A DNA stretch of 64,000 nucleotides from Nonomuraea rubra (GCF_014207985.1 NZ_JACHMI010000001.1:6431001-6495000), one strand, 5' to 3'; shown: positions 23,221 through 31,254, numbered from the stretch's first letter. The notes: generated by a model from the letters alone, not told the origin. Numbers and translations are program-made.

Positions 23221-23531
23221 ACTGGCTGGTCCTGCTGCTGGCCGGGCTCGTCGAGGTGGCGTGGTCGCAGTCCATCAAGCCGACGCAGAACTTCACCCGG
23301 CCGCTGCCCACGCTGATCTGCCTGGTCCTGATGGCCGCCGCCGTCTGGCTGCTGTCCCAGGCCATGAACACGCTGCCGGTCGGCACCGCGTACGCCGTCT
23401 TCACCGGCATCGGCGCCGTCGGCGCAATCACCCTGGGCATCGTGCTCAACGACGATCCCGTGTCGGTGGGCAGGATGGCGGCGCTCGCCCTGATCGTCGG
23501 CGGCATCGTGCTGGCCCGGGTCACCTCCTGA
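23217..23531 (+). CDS. SMR family multidrug/guanidinium-type transporter (SugE/Gdx-like)
   Basis: A 104-residue four-helix small multidrug resistance protein. Helix 1 has Gly10, the essential proton/substrate Glu13 and Trp16 (LAGLVEVAWSQSIK), the pattern of the SugE/Gdx branch. Helix 3 reads GTAYAVFTGIGAVGAI. Most members have Trp where the Phe of AYAVF stands, so the binding site may be altered. It functions as an antiparallel homodimer, or less likely with a second subunit not encoded here. Coupled by ATGA overlap to the azoreductase gene, it presumably exports a cationic toxic compound. Confidence 0.9.
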   Translation: MNWLVLLLAGLVEVAWSQSIKPTQNFTRPLPTLICLVLMAAAVWLLSQAMNTLPVGTAYAVFTGIGAVGAITLGIVLNDDPVSVGRMAALALIVGGIVLARVTS

Positions 23532-23549
23532 GAAGGGGTCTTCGAGTAG

Positions 23550-24196
23550 CCGATCCGGGCCCTGCACCTGCACTGCTACCGCATGCTCGGCTCGCTCGAC
23601 CAGGCCGAGGACGCCGTCCAGGAGACGCTGCTGCGTGCCTGGCGCGGGCTGGACGGTTTCCAGGGCCGGGCGCCGCTGCACCACTGGCTGCACCGGATCG
23701 CGACGATGGCGTGCCTGCGGGCCGTCGAACGGCGTGGGCGGCTGCCTGCCGTGCACGCCGAGATCGCCCACCTGCAGCCCTACCCCGACACGCTGCTCGA
23801 CCCCGCGCTGGTGGCCGAGCGGCGCGAGGAGGTGGCGCTGGCGTTCGTCGCGGCGCTGCAGCTGCTGCCGGCCACGCAGCGGGCCGTGGTCATCCTGCGC
23901 GAGGTGCTGTGCTGGAGCGCCGCCGAGGTCGCCGCCCTGCTCGGCGTCAGCGTCCCGGCCGTCAACAGCTCGTTGCAGCGCGGGCGGGCGGCGCTGCGCT
24001 CCCGCGCCGCCGCCGGCCGTCCGCTGGACGCCTACGAGCAGCAGTTGTTGCGGCGCTTCGTGCGGTCCTGGCAGCGGCGCGACCTCGACACGCTGGCCGC
24101 GCTGCTGCGCGAGGACGTGATCCTGCGGATGCCGCCGGAGCAGGTCGAGATCGCCGCGAACGGCCAGCCCGCGCTGGCGGCCTACCTGCCCGACGG
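23550..24196 (+). pseudogene. Truncated ECF sigma factor (SigG/SigJ-like) remnant
   Basis: Sigma-70 region 2 begins ALHLHCYRMLGSLDQAEDAV, with region 4 at LPATQRAVVILREVLCWSAA then LLGVSVPAVNSSLQRGRAAL. After it comes the start of a SnoaL-like C-terminal domain (LDAYEQQLLRRFVRSWQRRD). Upstream in frame, a TAG at 23547 replaces the usual first codons; the only ATG is 23583, already inside region 2. The SnoaL domain stops after about 60 residues at RMPPEQVEIAANGQPALAAY and runs into an unrelated gene fragment. Both ends are therefore missing. A short product from ATG 23583 cannot be excluded, but a working sigma factor is unlikely. Confidence 0.75.
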
Positions 24197-24644
24197 CACG
24201 GGCACCTGCCGCGGCTGCTGCTCGCCCGCTTCGCCGAGGGCGACCAGGTGGACCCGGCCGAGCTCGACGCCCAGCGGCAGGCGGACACCGACCACCTCGG
24301 CGGCGACCCGGCCGCGGCGTTCCGTGCGGTCGGTGGCGGCCTTCGCGGCGCCCGGCGTGCTGGAACGGCCGTTCGCGTTCATGGGCGCCACCGTGCCCGG
24401 GGCGGTGCTGGCCTCGATCAGCCTGCACGAGTCGCTGATCCACGGCTGGGACATCGCCACCGGTGCCGGCCAGCCCCATCCCGCCGACGAGGACGTGGTG
24501 CGTGCGGTGTGGCAGTACGCCGAATCCGGCGTCGGCGAGGCGCAGCGCCGGGCCGGCCAGTTCGCCGAGGCGATCCCCGTGCCGCCCGCGGCGCCCCCGT
24601 TGGTCCGGCTGCTGGCCCATGTGGGGCGGCCCGCCCGGCCATGA
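24197..24644 (+). pseudogene. C-terminal fragment of a TIGR03086/mycothiol-dependent maleylpyruvate isomerase-like protein
   Basis: The fragment starts in the +2 frame (LLLARFAEGDQVDPAELDAQ, then DHLGGDPAAAFRAV). It then continues, after a one-base change near 24332, in the original frame as AAFAAPGVLERPFAFMGATV and SLHESLIHGWDIATGAGQP. The HGWD motif and GDDPAAAF-like block are characteristic of the TIGR03086 / DinB-like mycothiol-dependent family. Its N-terminal metal-binding half is absent. It is joined directly to the sigma factor remnant upstream, so a deletion seems to have fused two genes, with at least one later frameshift. It is convergent with rph, 10 bases from its stop. Confidence 0.7.
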
Positions 24645-24654
24645 GTCGTCCTGT

Positions 24655-27264
24655 TCAGTCGAGGAGCTGGACGTACCCGTCGGTGCCGTGAACGCGGATG
24701 CGCTGCCCGTCGCGGATCAGCCGGGTGGCGCCCTCCACCCCCACCACGGCCGGCAGGCCGTACTCCCGCGCGATCACCGCCCCGTGCGTCATGAGGCCGC
24801 CCACCTCCGTCACCAGCCCGGCGGCGGTGACGAACAAGGGGGTCCAGCCGGGGTCGGTGTAGGGGGTGACCAGGATGTCGCCCGCCTCCAGCTCGGCGCG
24901 CGCCATGTCCGTGACCACCCGGGCCCGGCCTTCGACGGTGCCGGCCGAGACCGGGAGGCCGGGCAGCGCGCCGGGCGGGAGGTCGTCACGCAGGTACCGG
25001 CCGGTGATGGTCTCGCCGTCGGAGGTGAGGACGCGGGGCGGGGTGAGCGCCTCGTACGAGCGGAACGCCGCCCGCCTCTCCAGGATGAGCGCGGCGTCCG
25101 CTTCGCCGGTGCGGACGACCTCCCGCAGCTCCTCGAAGCGGAGGAAGAAGATGTCGTCCCGCTCGCGCAGGACCCCGGCCCCGACGAGGCGATCGGCTTC
25201 CCGCAGCAGCGCCTGCTTGTAGACGAAGTAGCGGCTGACCATGCCGTACTTGGGGTACTCGCGGTATCCGGCGAAGGCGCGGACGCAGTCGATCATCCGC
25301 TTGGTCTCCTGGGCCCGCTGCTCGCCGTCGGGCTGGGCGCGCAGTCGTGCCAGCAGCTCCTGTTCCTTCCGTCGTGCCTCGTGGAGTCCCTGTTCGAAGA
25401 GTCGCCGGCCCGCGCCCGGCTCGAAGTTGTCGAGGTTGCCGAGGATGGTGGGCACGAGCGTGGCGGGATCCTCGCTCCAGCGCGTCCTGGTGACGTCGAT
25501 CTCGCCCGCGCAGCGCATGCCGTACGCGTCGAGGAAGCCCTGGACGGCATCGCGCGCCTCCCTGCCGCCGGGCAGGCCGGCGAGCTCGTTCAGGAAGCCG
25601 TCGCCCGGCCGGCCCTCGTCCGCGACGCGCCGCAGGAGTGTCACGGCCTCGGGGTGCGGCCGGATGGCGTCGGCGACGTCGAGGAGTGCCCGTCCCATCT
25701 CCGACGTGACGTTGTGCGGGACGGACTGCGTGAGCGCGTCGGCCGCGTTCTTCTCGCCCAGCCACTTCTCGAGGTGGTCGTTGAGCCACCAGGTGGCCTC
25801 CATCGACGCCATGATCAGCTGCATGTTGCGCGGATCGGACAGCAGGCGCCTCAGCTCCGCGAGGTCGGCCAGGATGAAGTCCAGCAGCGCCGGGCCGGAC
25901 ACGGCCTGGATCTCGCGCCGCAGGGTGGCGACGGACTCCTGGTTCTCCCGGACCAGCTCGGTGACGACGGCCGGATCGGGCTCGGCCGCGGGGCGCGGGG
26001 CGCCGCCGGGCGGGCCGCCGGCGGCCTCGTCCGGGAGGGAGGGGACGAAGCCGCGGTCGACCACGGTCTGCAGCGCGTCGCGCATCAGCGGGTCGGACCT
26101 GCCCAGGGTCCCGATGAGCCAGGCGCGGCCCGCGGCCGTCGCCAGGTTGGGGGCCACGTCGACGAACAGCCGCCCGCCCGCCTCGCGCATCGGCCGCAGC
26201 GTCGTCAGCTGCCACACGGACAGGCCCAGTGGCTTCATCGCGTCGGTCATCATCTGCTGGTGGCCGACGGAGACGTAGACGTGGGCGTCCTGGTCGCCGG
26301 CGGCGGGGACGGGGAACAGGGTGGTGATCGGCCGACTCTGGACGATGTGGAAGTCGTCGCCGGCCAGGCACCATTCGATGTCCTGGGGGCGGCCGAAGTG
26401 CGCCTCGATGCGGCGGCCCAGCCGTACCAGGCGCACGGCCTGCGCGTCCGTGAGCACCGGCTGCGTCTGCCGCCGCGGCTCGACGGGGGCGTCCCGGGTG
26501 CCGCCGCCCGGCGCCGCCTGGGCGGACCGGGACTTGGTGGCGACCGTCGCGGTGACGACCTGATCGTCGCGCACCGTGTAGACGTCCCCGGCCGCCAGGC
26601 CGGACACGAGCGTCTCGCCGAGCCCCCAGGCGGCCTCCACCGTGGCGACCTTCCGGTTCGAGGTCACGGGGTCGGCGGTGAAGAGAATGCCGGCCGCGTC
26701 CGGGAACACCATCCGCTGCACGACCACGGCCATCCGCACCTTGCGGTGGTCGAAGCCGTTGCGGCACCGGTAGGTCACCGCCCGTTCGGTGAACAGCGAG
26801 GCCCAGCAGCGCCGGACGTGCCGGAGGATCTCCGCCGGGCCTGCGATGTTCAGGTACGAGTCCTGCTGGCCGGCGAAGGAGGCGCCCGGCAGGTCCTCCG
26901 CCGTCGCGCTGGAGCGGACCGCGTAGGAGTCCTGCTCCCCGAGCCGGGCGAGCGCCGCGCCGATGGCCTCCGCGACCTCGCCGGGCATCTCGGCGCCTTC
27001 GATGGCACGGCGGACCTCGGCGCTGAGGGTGCGGATCGCCGCGTGGTCGCCCGGCTCGACGCGCGACAGCAGGTCGAGCCGGGCGTCGAGCGACGGCACC
27101 CCGGCCATGACCCGCTGGAAGGCGGCCGTCGTCACGCAGAAGCCGTCCGGCACGCGGATGCCGTCGATGCGCGAGAGCTCGCCGAGGTGCGCGCCCTTTC
27201 CGCCGGCTTCTGCGACATCCGACGACCCGATCTGCTCGAAACCCATCACGTAGTGCACGTTCAC
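24655..27264 (-). CDS. rph: Rifampicin phosphotransferase (PEP-synthase-like)
   Basis: An 869-residue three-domain enzyme that phosphorylates rifamycins using ATP, giving rifampicin resistance. The N-terminal ATP-grasp begins VMGFEQIGSSDVAEAGGKGA, then ELSRIDGIRVPDGFCVTTAA and SYAVRSSATAEDLPGASFAG. The central rifamycin-binding domain covers about residues 315-750. The C-terminal swivelling His domain has GGLMTHGAVIAREYGLPAVV, with the phospho-transfer His in THGA. This matches Rph rather than PEP synthase, which has a longer C-terminal barrel domain. GTG 27264 follows GGAG and is preferred to ATG 27303. It lies 60 bases after the DHA2-type transporter on the same strand and is probably the last gene of that operon. 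Confidence 0.88.
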   Translation of the reverse strand: MNVHYVMGFEQIGSSDVAEAGGKGAHLGELSRIDGIRVPDGFCVTTAAFQRVMAGVPSLDARLDLLSRVEPGDHAAIRTLSAEVRRAIEGAEMPGEVAEAIGAALARLGEQDSYAVRSSATAEDLPGASFAGQQDSYLNIAGPAEILRHVRRCWASLFTERAVTYRCRNGFDHRKVRMAVVVQRMVFPDAAGILFTADPVTSNRKVATVEAAWGLGETLVSGLAAGDVYTVRDDQVVTATVATKSRSAQAAPGGGTRDAPVEPRRQTQPVLTDAQAVRLVRLGRRIEAHFGRPQDIEWCLAGDDFHIVQSRPITTLFPVPAAGDQDAHVYVSVGHQQMMTDAMKPLGLSVWQLTTLRPMREAGGRLFVDVAPNLATAAGRAWLIGTLGRSDPLMRDALQTVVDRGFVPSLPDEAAGGPPGGAPRPAAEPDPAVVTELVRENQESVATLRREIQAVSGPALLDFILADLAELRRLLSDPRNMQLIMASMEATWWLNDHLEKWLGEKNAADALTQSVPHNVTSEMGRALLDVADAIRPHPEAVTLLRRVADEGRPGDGFLNELAGLPGGREARDAVQGFLDAYGMRCAGEIDVTRTRWSEDPATLVPTILGNLDNFEPGAGRRLFEQGLHEARRKEQELLARLRAQPDGEQRAQETKRMIDCVRAFAGYREYPKYGMVSRYFVYKQALLREADRLVGAGVLRERDDIFFLRFEELREVVRTGEADAALILERRAAFRSYEALTPPRVLTSDGETITGRYLRDDLPPGALPGLPVSAGTVEGRARVVTDMARAELEAGDILVTPYTDPGWTPLFVTAAGLVTEVGGLMTHGAVIAREYGLPAVVGVEGATRLIRDGQRIRVHGTDGYVQLLD

Positions 27265-27319
27265 CGCTCCATCGTCTGCCGGGGCTGGTTCGCAACGCGC
27301 CATTATGAAGCAGGTTCCG

Positions 27320-27335
27320 GCGCCTCATGAGGCGC
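27320..27335. other. 16-bp perfect palindrome over the transporter stop codon
   Basis: GCGCCTCATGAGGCGC is fully self-complementary and covers the transporter's TGA, between it and rph. As RNA it would give a 6-base stem with a CAUG loop. No U-tract follows, so it could attenuate rather than end transcription before rph, stabilise the upstream message, or be a protein site. Confidence 0.5.
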
Positions 27336-28752
27336 GGGCATCTGATATATGGTGAAAGTGGCGGGGTGTCCGATACAGGATGACGGCGGTGAGGATCGCG
27401 GCCAGGTAGAAGCCGCCCGCGCCGAGCAGGCCCGTGGTGTAGCCGCTGGTGAGCGCGTCCTGGAGGGGCGTGCCCGGAGGCCGGCTCGCGGTGGCGGTGG
27501 CGGCCAGGCCCGCCAGTACGGCCAGGCCGAGGGCACCGCCGATCTGCTGGCTGGTGTTGACCAGGCCGGAGGCGATCCCGGAGTCACGCGCCGCGACGCC
27601 CTGCACGCCGCCGATGGTGGCGCCGACGAAGCCGATCCCCAGGCCGATGCCGCCGGCGAGCTGGGCGGGCAGGAGGACGACCAGGGGGTTCTGGCCCGGG
27701 GCCAGGAGGCTGAACCAGCCCATCGCCACGGCGGCCACCGCCATCCCGGCCACCAGGACGATCCGGGTGGAGGTGCGGGCCTGCAGCCGGGGTCCGACGA
27801 GTCCCGAGCCGATGCCGATGCCGACGGCGAACGGCAGGTACGCCAGCCCGGTGATCATGGGCGAGTACTGGTTGATCGTCTGCATGTAGAGGGTCAGGAA
27901 GTAGAACGTCGCCAGCTGCCCGGCTCCCATCAGCAACATCACGAGGTTGGCGCCGAGCCTGCCGCGGTCGGCCATCACCGCCGGCGGCAACATCGGGCTG
28001 CGGGCACTGCGCTGGATGAGCACGAACGCGCCGAGCAGCGCCAGGGCGGCGGCGCCGAAGGCCAGCGTGAGCGCGTCGCCGGCGCCGTGCGAGCCCGCCC
28101 GGTTGATCGCGTAGACCAGCGAGCCGAGTGCGAGCGTCACGGTGACCGCGCCGGGCAGGTCGAGGCCGCCCCGCTCGCGAGTCCCGGGCCGCAGGACGAC
28201 GGTGCCGGCCAGGACCAGCAGCGCGATGGGGACGTTGACGAACATGATCCAGCGCCAGCCCAGGTACTCCGTCAGCGCGCCGCCCAGCAGCAGGCCGGTG
28301 ACCGAGCCCAGGCCGCCCATGGCGCCGTAGACGCCGAGCGCCCTGTTGCGTCCGGGCCCGGCGGGGAAGGTGTCGGCGAGCAGGGACAGCGCGGCCGGGG
28401 CGACGATCGCGGCGCCGACGCCCTGCAGCACGCGGGCGGCGATCAGGACGGTCCCGTCGCCGGCCACGCCGCCCAGCAGGGACGCGGCCAGGAAGACGAC
28501 CAGCCCGGCGCGGAACATCCGGCGCCGGCCGAACAGGTCACCGGCCCGCCCGCCGGCCAGCAACAGGCCGCCGAAGGCCAGGGCGTAGGAGGTCAGGACC
28601 CAGTCCAGGTCCGCCTCGGGGATGTCCAGGCCGGCCCCGATGACGGGCAGGCCCACGGTCACGATCGTGCCGTCCATCACCATCAGCAGTTGCGCGGCGG
28701 CGATCACCAGCAGGGCCAGGCCGCTTCTCTCCCGAGGGGTGTGCGAGGTCAT
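27325..28752 (-). CDS. DHA2-type MFS drug exporter (EmrB/QacA family)
   Basis: A 475-residue major facilitator with about 14 membrane segments. Motif A is GRAGDLFGRRRMFRAGL; motif C-like glycine runs occur in GAMGGLGSVTGLLLGGALTE; the N-terminal LLMVMDGTIVTVGLPVIGAG is the signature of the EmrB/QacA group, with the acidic residue in the first helix. It exports hydrophobic drugs by proton antiport. ATG 28752 overlaps the serine hydrolase stop by four bases. Rph follows. Together they form an inactivation-plus-export set. Driven probably from the ECF41-type promoter at 29944-29970. Confidence 0.9.
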   Translation of the reverse strand: MTSHTPRERSGLALLVIAAAQLLMVMDGTIVTVGLPVIGAGLDIPEADLDWVLTSYALAFGGLLLAGGRAGDLFGRRRMFRAGLVVFLAASLLGGVAGDGTVLIAARVLQGVGAAIVAPAALSLLADTFPAGPGRNRALGVYGAMGGLGSVTGLLLGGALTEYLGWRWIMFVNVPIALLVLAGTVVLRPGTRERGGLDLPGAVTVTLALGSLVYAINRAGSHGAGDALTLAFGAAALALLGAFVLIQRSARSPMLPPAVMADRGRLGANLVMLLMGAGQLATFYFLTLYMQTINQYSPMITGLAYLPFAVGIGIGSGLVGPRLQARTSTRIVLVAGMAVAAVAMGWFSLLAPGQNPLVVLLPAQLAGGIGLGIGFVGATIGGVQGVAARDSGIASGLVNTSQQIGGALGLAVLAGLAATATASRPPGTPLQDALTSGYTTGLLGAGGFYLAAILTAVILYRTPRHFHHISDARAS

Positions 28753-29903
28753 CGGACGTCCTCGCAGGCGGCGCGGTGGACGGCGGCGGCGAGCAGGTCG
28801 TGCTCGGGGTAGGACCAGGCGAAGCCGAAGCGGCGCCGCGTGTAGCCGAAGGCGAGGCCGCCGCGCGGGTCGGCGAACGCCTCCGAGCCGGCCGAGCCGT
28901 CGTGGCCGAACGCGTTCGCGCTCAGGAACGGGTAGCGCAGGCCCTTGGCCTGGAAGCCGAGCGCGTAGTTGCCCTGGTCGCCGCGGACCAGGTCGGCGCC
29001 GACGGAGTGGAGCTGGGCGAACTCGGCGACGGTGTCCGGCTTGAGGAACGGCGCCCGCCCGTCGAGGCCCCAGACGGCGGCGGCGTACAGGCCGGCCAGG
29101 CCGCGCGCGCTGCCCACCCCGCCGGCCGAAGCCTGGCCGCCGGCGCGTACGGCGCGGGTGTTGGCGAAGGCCACCTGGTCCAGCGGTGGCGTGCTGTTGA
29201 GCCCGTACCCGATGCCGAGGATGCTGTCCCGGCCCGGCAGGTTCGCCCAGAACGCGGCCTCCTGCTCCGGGGTGGCCGTCCACCGCTGGATCGGCAGGAA
29301 GCGCTCCTCCTCCGCCTCGGGCAGTCCCAGGTAGAGGTCCAGCCCGTACGGGGCCCGGATGCGCTCGTCGTACACCTGCTGGAGCGAGCGGCCGGTCACC
29401 CGCCGGATCACCTCGTTCACCATCGCGAACGTGACGAATCCGCCATAGCCGTAGGCCGTGCCGGGACGCCAGTACGGCCGCTGCCCGGCCAGGCGGCGCG
29501 CGATCACCGCGTCGTCGGCCAGCTCGCCCGCCGGCAGCCCGCCGTCCACGCCGAGGACGCCGGAGCGGTGCGTCAGCACGTCCCGCAGCGTGATCGTGTC
29601 CTTGCCGGCGGCGGCGAACTCCGGCCAGTGCCGGGCCACCGGCTCGTCGAGGGCGAGCACCCCCTCCTGCACCAGCAGCGCCGTCACCAGCGTCGCGGCC
29701 CCCTTGGTGGAGGAGTAGACGGCGGTCAGCGTGTCGCCGCCCACCTCGTCCCCGGCCCACAGGTCCACCACGCGCCGGCCGTGCGCGTAGGCGGTGAGCT
29801 GCGCGCCCGCCTGGCCGTCCTGCTCGGCCAGCACCGCGGCGAACGCCTCGCGCACCTGCTCGAAGCCGTCCGCGACCGTTCCGTGGACATCCATCCTGCT
29901 CAT
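28749..29903 (-). CDS. Serine hydrolase, class C beta-lactamase/esterase family (EstB-like)
   Basis: A 384-residue penicillin-binding-type hydrolase. The catalytic SxxK is in AVYSSTKGAATLV. The second motif appears as YGYGGFVTF, with Tyr of the YxN-like triad. The late HDGSAG stands where KTG would be, as in esterases such as EstB rather than true beta-lactamases. No signal peptide is visible, so it is probably cytoplasmic. ATG 29903 follows GGAAGG. It is the first gene of the hydrolase / exporter / rph operon. It could cleave an ester or lactam antibiotic, but that is inference. Confidence 0.88.
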   Translation of the reverse strand: MSRMDVHGTVADGFEQVREAFAAVLAEQDGQAGAQLTAYAHGRRVVDLWAGDEVGGDTLTAVYSSTKGAATLVTALLVQEGVLALDEPVARHWPEFAAAGKDTITLRDVLTHRSGVLGVDGGLPAGELADDAVIARRLAGQRPYWRPGTAYGYGGFVTFAMVNEVIRRVTGRSLQQVYDERIRAPYGLDLYLGLPEAEEERFLPIQRWTATPEQEAAFWANLPGRDSILGIGYGLNSTPPLDQVAFANTRAVRAGGQASAGGVGSARGLAGLYAAAVWGLDGRAPFLKPDTVAEFAQLHSVGADLVRGDQGNYALGFQAKGLRYPFLSANAFGHDGSAGSEAFADPRGGLAFGYTRRRFGFAWSYPEHDLLAAAVHRAACEDVR

Positions 29904-29943
29904 CGTCGGCAACCTTCCGTGAGTGAGTGTCGGTCGCCGGCAT

Positions 29944-29970
29944 GACGGACGATCCCGGAGAAAGGTGACC
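29944..29970 (-). promoter_or_regulatory. ECF41-type promoter for the hydrolase/exporter/rph operon
   Basis: Read on the minus strand, GGTCACC (29970-29964) is followed after exactly 16 bases by CGTC (29947-29944). This fits the TGTCACA / CGTC pattern described for ECF41 sigma factors. The expected start point would give a leader of roughly 35 bases to ATG 29903. Confidence 0.68.
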
Positions 29971-29993
29971 GGGTGCGCGGGCGGTCACCTTTC
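29960..29993. repeat. Inverted repeat shared by two divergent promoters
   Basis: GAAAGGTGACC and GGTCACCTTTC are perfect 11-base inverted arms separated by 12 bases. Each arm carries the -35-like GGTCACC of one of the two divergent promoters, so the symmetry may simply reflect two facing promoters, or it may also bind another regulator. Confidence 0.85.
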
Positions 29994-30009
29994 CCTGGTT
30001 TGATGCGTC
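29983..30009 (+). promoter_or_regulatory. ECF41-type promoter for the sigma factor gene (autoregulation)
   Basis: GGTCACC (29983-29989), 16 bases, then CGTC (30006-30009). This is the same arrangement as the divergent promoter. Transcription would begin near 30016, which excludes the earlier in-frame start at 29973 and favours GTG 30048. Confidence 0.68.
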
Positions 30010-30047
30010 ACCGGTATGACGTTCTGCCGATGGAGAGGTTTGCGACC

Positions 30048-30935
30048 GTGACGCACGATGACTTTCTGGCCGACCAGTTCCAGGCGCACCGCCCCCATCT
30101 GAAGGCGGTCGCCTACCGGATGCTCGGCTCGCTGAGCGAGGCCGAGGACGCCGTCCAGGAGGCGTGGCTGCGGCTGGCGCGTTCGGACGCGGCCGACATC
30201 GGCAATCTCGGCGGCTGGCTGACCACCGTGGTCGGCCGGGTGTGCCTGGACATGCTGCGCAGCCGCAAGTCCAGGCGCGAGGAGTCGCTGGAGGAGCGGC
30301 TGCCCGACCCGGTGGTCAGCCAGGCGGACGCCGCCGACCCGGAGCGGGAGGTGCTGCTGGCCGATTCGGTGGGGCTGGCGCTGCTGGTCGTGCTGGAGTC
30401 CCTGAGCCCGGCCGAGCGGCTGGCGTTCGTCCTCCACGACATGTTCGGCCTGCCGTTCGAGGAGATCGCGCCCATCGTGGACCGTACCCCGGCCACGGCC
30501 AAGAAGCTCGCCAGCCGGGCACGCCTGCGCGTGCGCGGCGCGGCCCCGAGCCCCGATCCCGATCTGAGCAGCCAGCGCCGGGCCGTGGACGCGTTCCTCG
30601 CGGCCGCCCGTGACGGCGACTTCGCCGCGCTGGTGTCCGTGCTCGACCCCGACGTGGTGCTCCGTGCCGACGGCGGGCTGCTCACCGGCGGCATGAAGGT
30701 CATCCGGGGCGTGGCGGCCGTGGCCGGGCAGCTGGACACCTTCCACCGCATGGCCACCGGCTCCGCCACCCGCCCGGCGCTCGTCAACGGCCTCGCCGGC
30801 CTGGTCAACACCATCGACGGCCGGCTCATCTCCGTCATGAGCTTCACCATCACCGACGGCAGGATCGCCGCGATCGACATCCTGTCCGACCCGGAGCGGC
30901 TGGCCCGGCTCGACCTCACCGGCCTCGAGCCGTGA
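30048..30935 (+). CDS. SigJ/ECF41-like sigma factor with SnoaL C-terminal domain
   Basis: A 295-residue extracytoplasmic-function sigma factor. Region 2 is HLKAVAYRMLGSLSEAEDAV to WLTTVVGRVCLDMLRSRKSR. The linker EERLPDPVV resembles the WLPEP motif of ECF41. Region 4 is LSPAERLAFVLHDMFGLPFE to RTPATAKKLASRARLRVRG. A SnoaL-like C-terminal domain follows (AVDAFLAAARDGDFAALVSV), with DGGLLTGG and LSDPERL where ECF41 proteins have DGGGK- and NPDKL-type motifs. These domains modulate activity in place of an anti-sigma factor. GTG 30048 follows GGAGAGG at the right spacing; ATG 30030 is possible. It is divergent from the hydrolase/exporter/rph operon, its likely target. Confidence 0.9.
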   Translation: MTHDDFLADQFQAHRPHLKAVAYRMLGSLSEAEDAVQEAWLRLARSDAADIGNLGGWLTTVVGRVCLDMLRSRKSRREESLEERLPDPVVSQADAADPEREVLLADSVGLALLVVLESLSPAERLAFVLHDMFGLPFEEIAPIVDRTPATAKKLASRARLRVRGAAPSPDPDLSSQRRAVDAFLAAARDGDFAALVSVLDPDVVLRADGGLLTGGMKVIRGVAAVAGQLDTFHRMATGSATRPALVNGLAGLVNTIDGRLISVMSFTITDGRIAAIDILSDPERLARLDLTGLEP

Positions 30936-31014
30936 GCCGGCAAGCCTTGTACGACGGCTTTCTATTAGTAAAATTAACTAACAGTAAGGTGTGTATTCGC
31001 AGGTGAGGAGACTC

Positions 31015-31248
31015 ATGAGAAGAGCAGCCCTACGCCTCGTCGTCACCACCCTGGGCGTCGCCGCCGTCGTCGGCGCCACGGTGCCCGTCGCCGCCACGGC
31101 CTCGGCCGCGCCGGCCGGCATCTACGGCTACTACCCCACCGCAGAAAGCTGCAACCACGTCGGCCAGCAGGGCCGGAACAACGGCCTGTGGCCCTGGTAC
31201 ACCTGCTTCCAGTCGAACCAGCTCTGGGCCCTGCAGATCCCCTGGTGA
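31015..31248 (+). CDS. Small secreted protein, two cysteines, aromatic C-terminus
   Basis: A 77-residue product with a clear Sec signal peptide: MRRAALRLVV, a hydrophobic core, and ATASA-AP as the probable cleavage site near residue 33. The mature part is about 45 residues: GIYGYYPTAESCNHVG, then NNGLWPWYTCFQSNQLWALQ, ending IPW. It has two cysteines that could form one disulphide and many Trp/Tyr residues. I do not recognise a named family. ATG 31015 follows GGTGAGGAG. The promoter region is AT-rich (TTAGT-N7-ACTAA at about 30966). The gene is isolated and has its own strong terminator. Confidence 0.82.
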   Translation: MRRAALRLVVTTLGVAAVVGATVPVAATASAAPAGIYGYYPTAESCNHVGQQGRNNGLWPWYTCFQSNQLWALQIPW

Positions 31249-31254
31249 AACGGC

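Noticed and set aside
23532..24644. One functional fusion protein of sigma factor and enzyme
   Set aside because: The frame between the two parts is not codon-biased over about 130 bases; the neighbouring frame holds the matching enzyme sequence, and the sigma part lacks its normal start.
24655..27264. Phosphoenolpyruvate synthase (ppsA)
   Set aside because: The ATP-grasp plus swivelling His domain is shared, but the protein ends after the His domain without the PEP-binding barrel, and the N-terminal VPDGFCVTT block and length fit rifampicin phosphotransferase.
27265..27324. Rifamycin-associated element (RAE) before rph
   Set aside because: I looked for a GC-rich inverted repeat like the published RAE in the short spacer and found only the GCGCCTCATGAGGCGC palindrome, which does not resemble it.
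28749..29903. True class C beta-lactamase
   Set aside because: No signal peptide and no KTG motif; the HDGSAG sequence fits EstB-like esterases.
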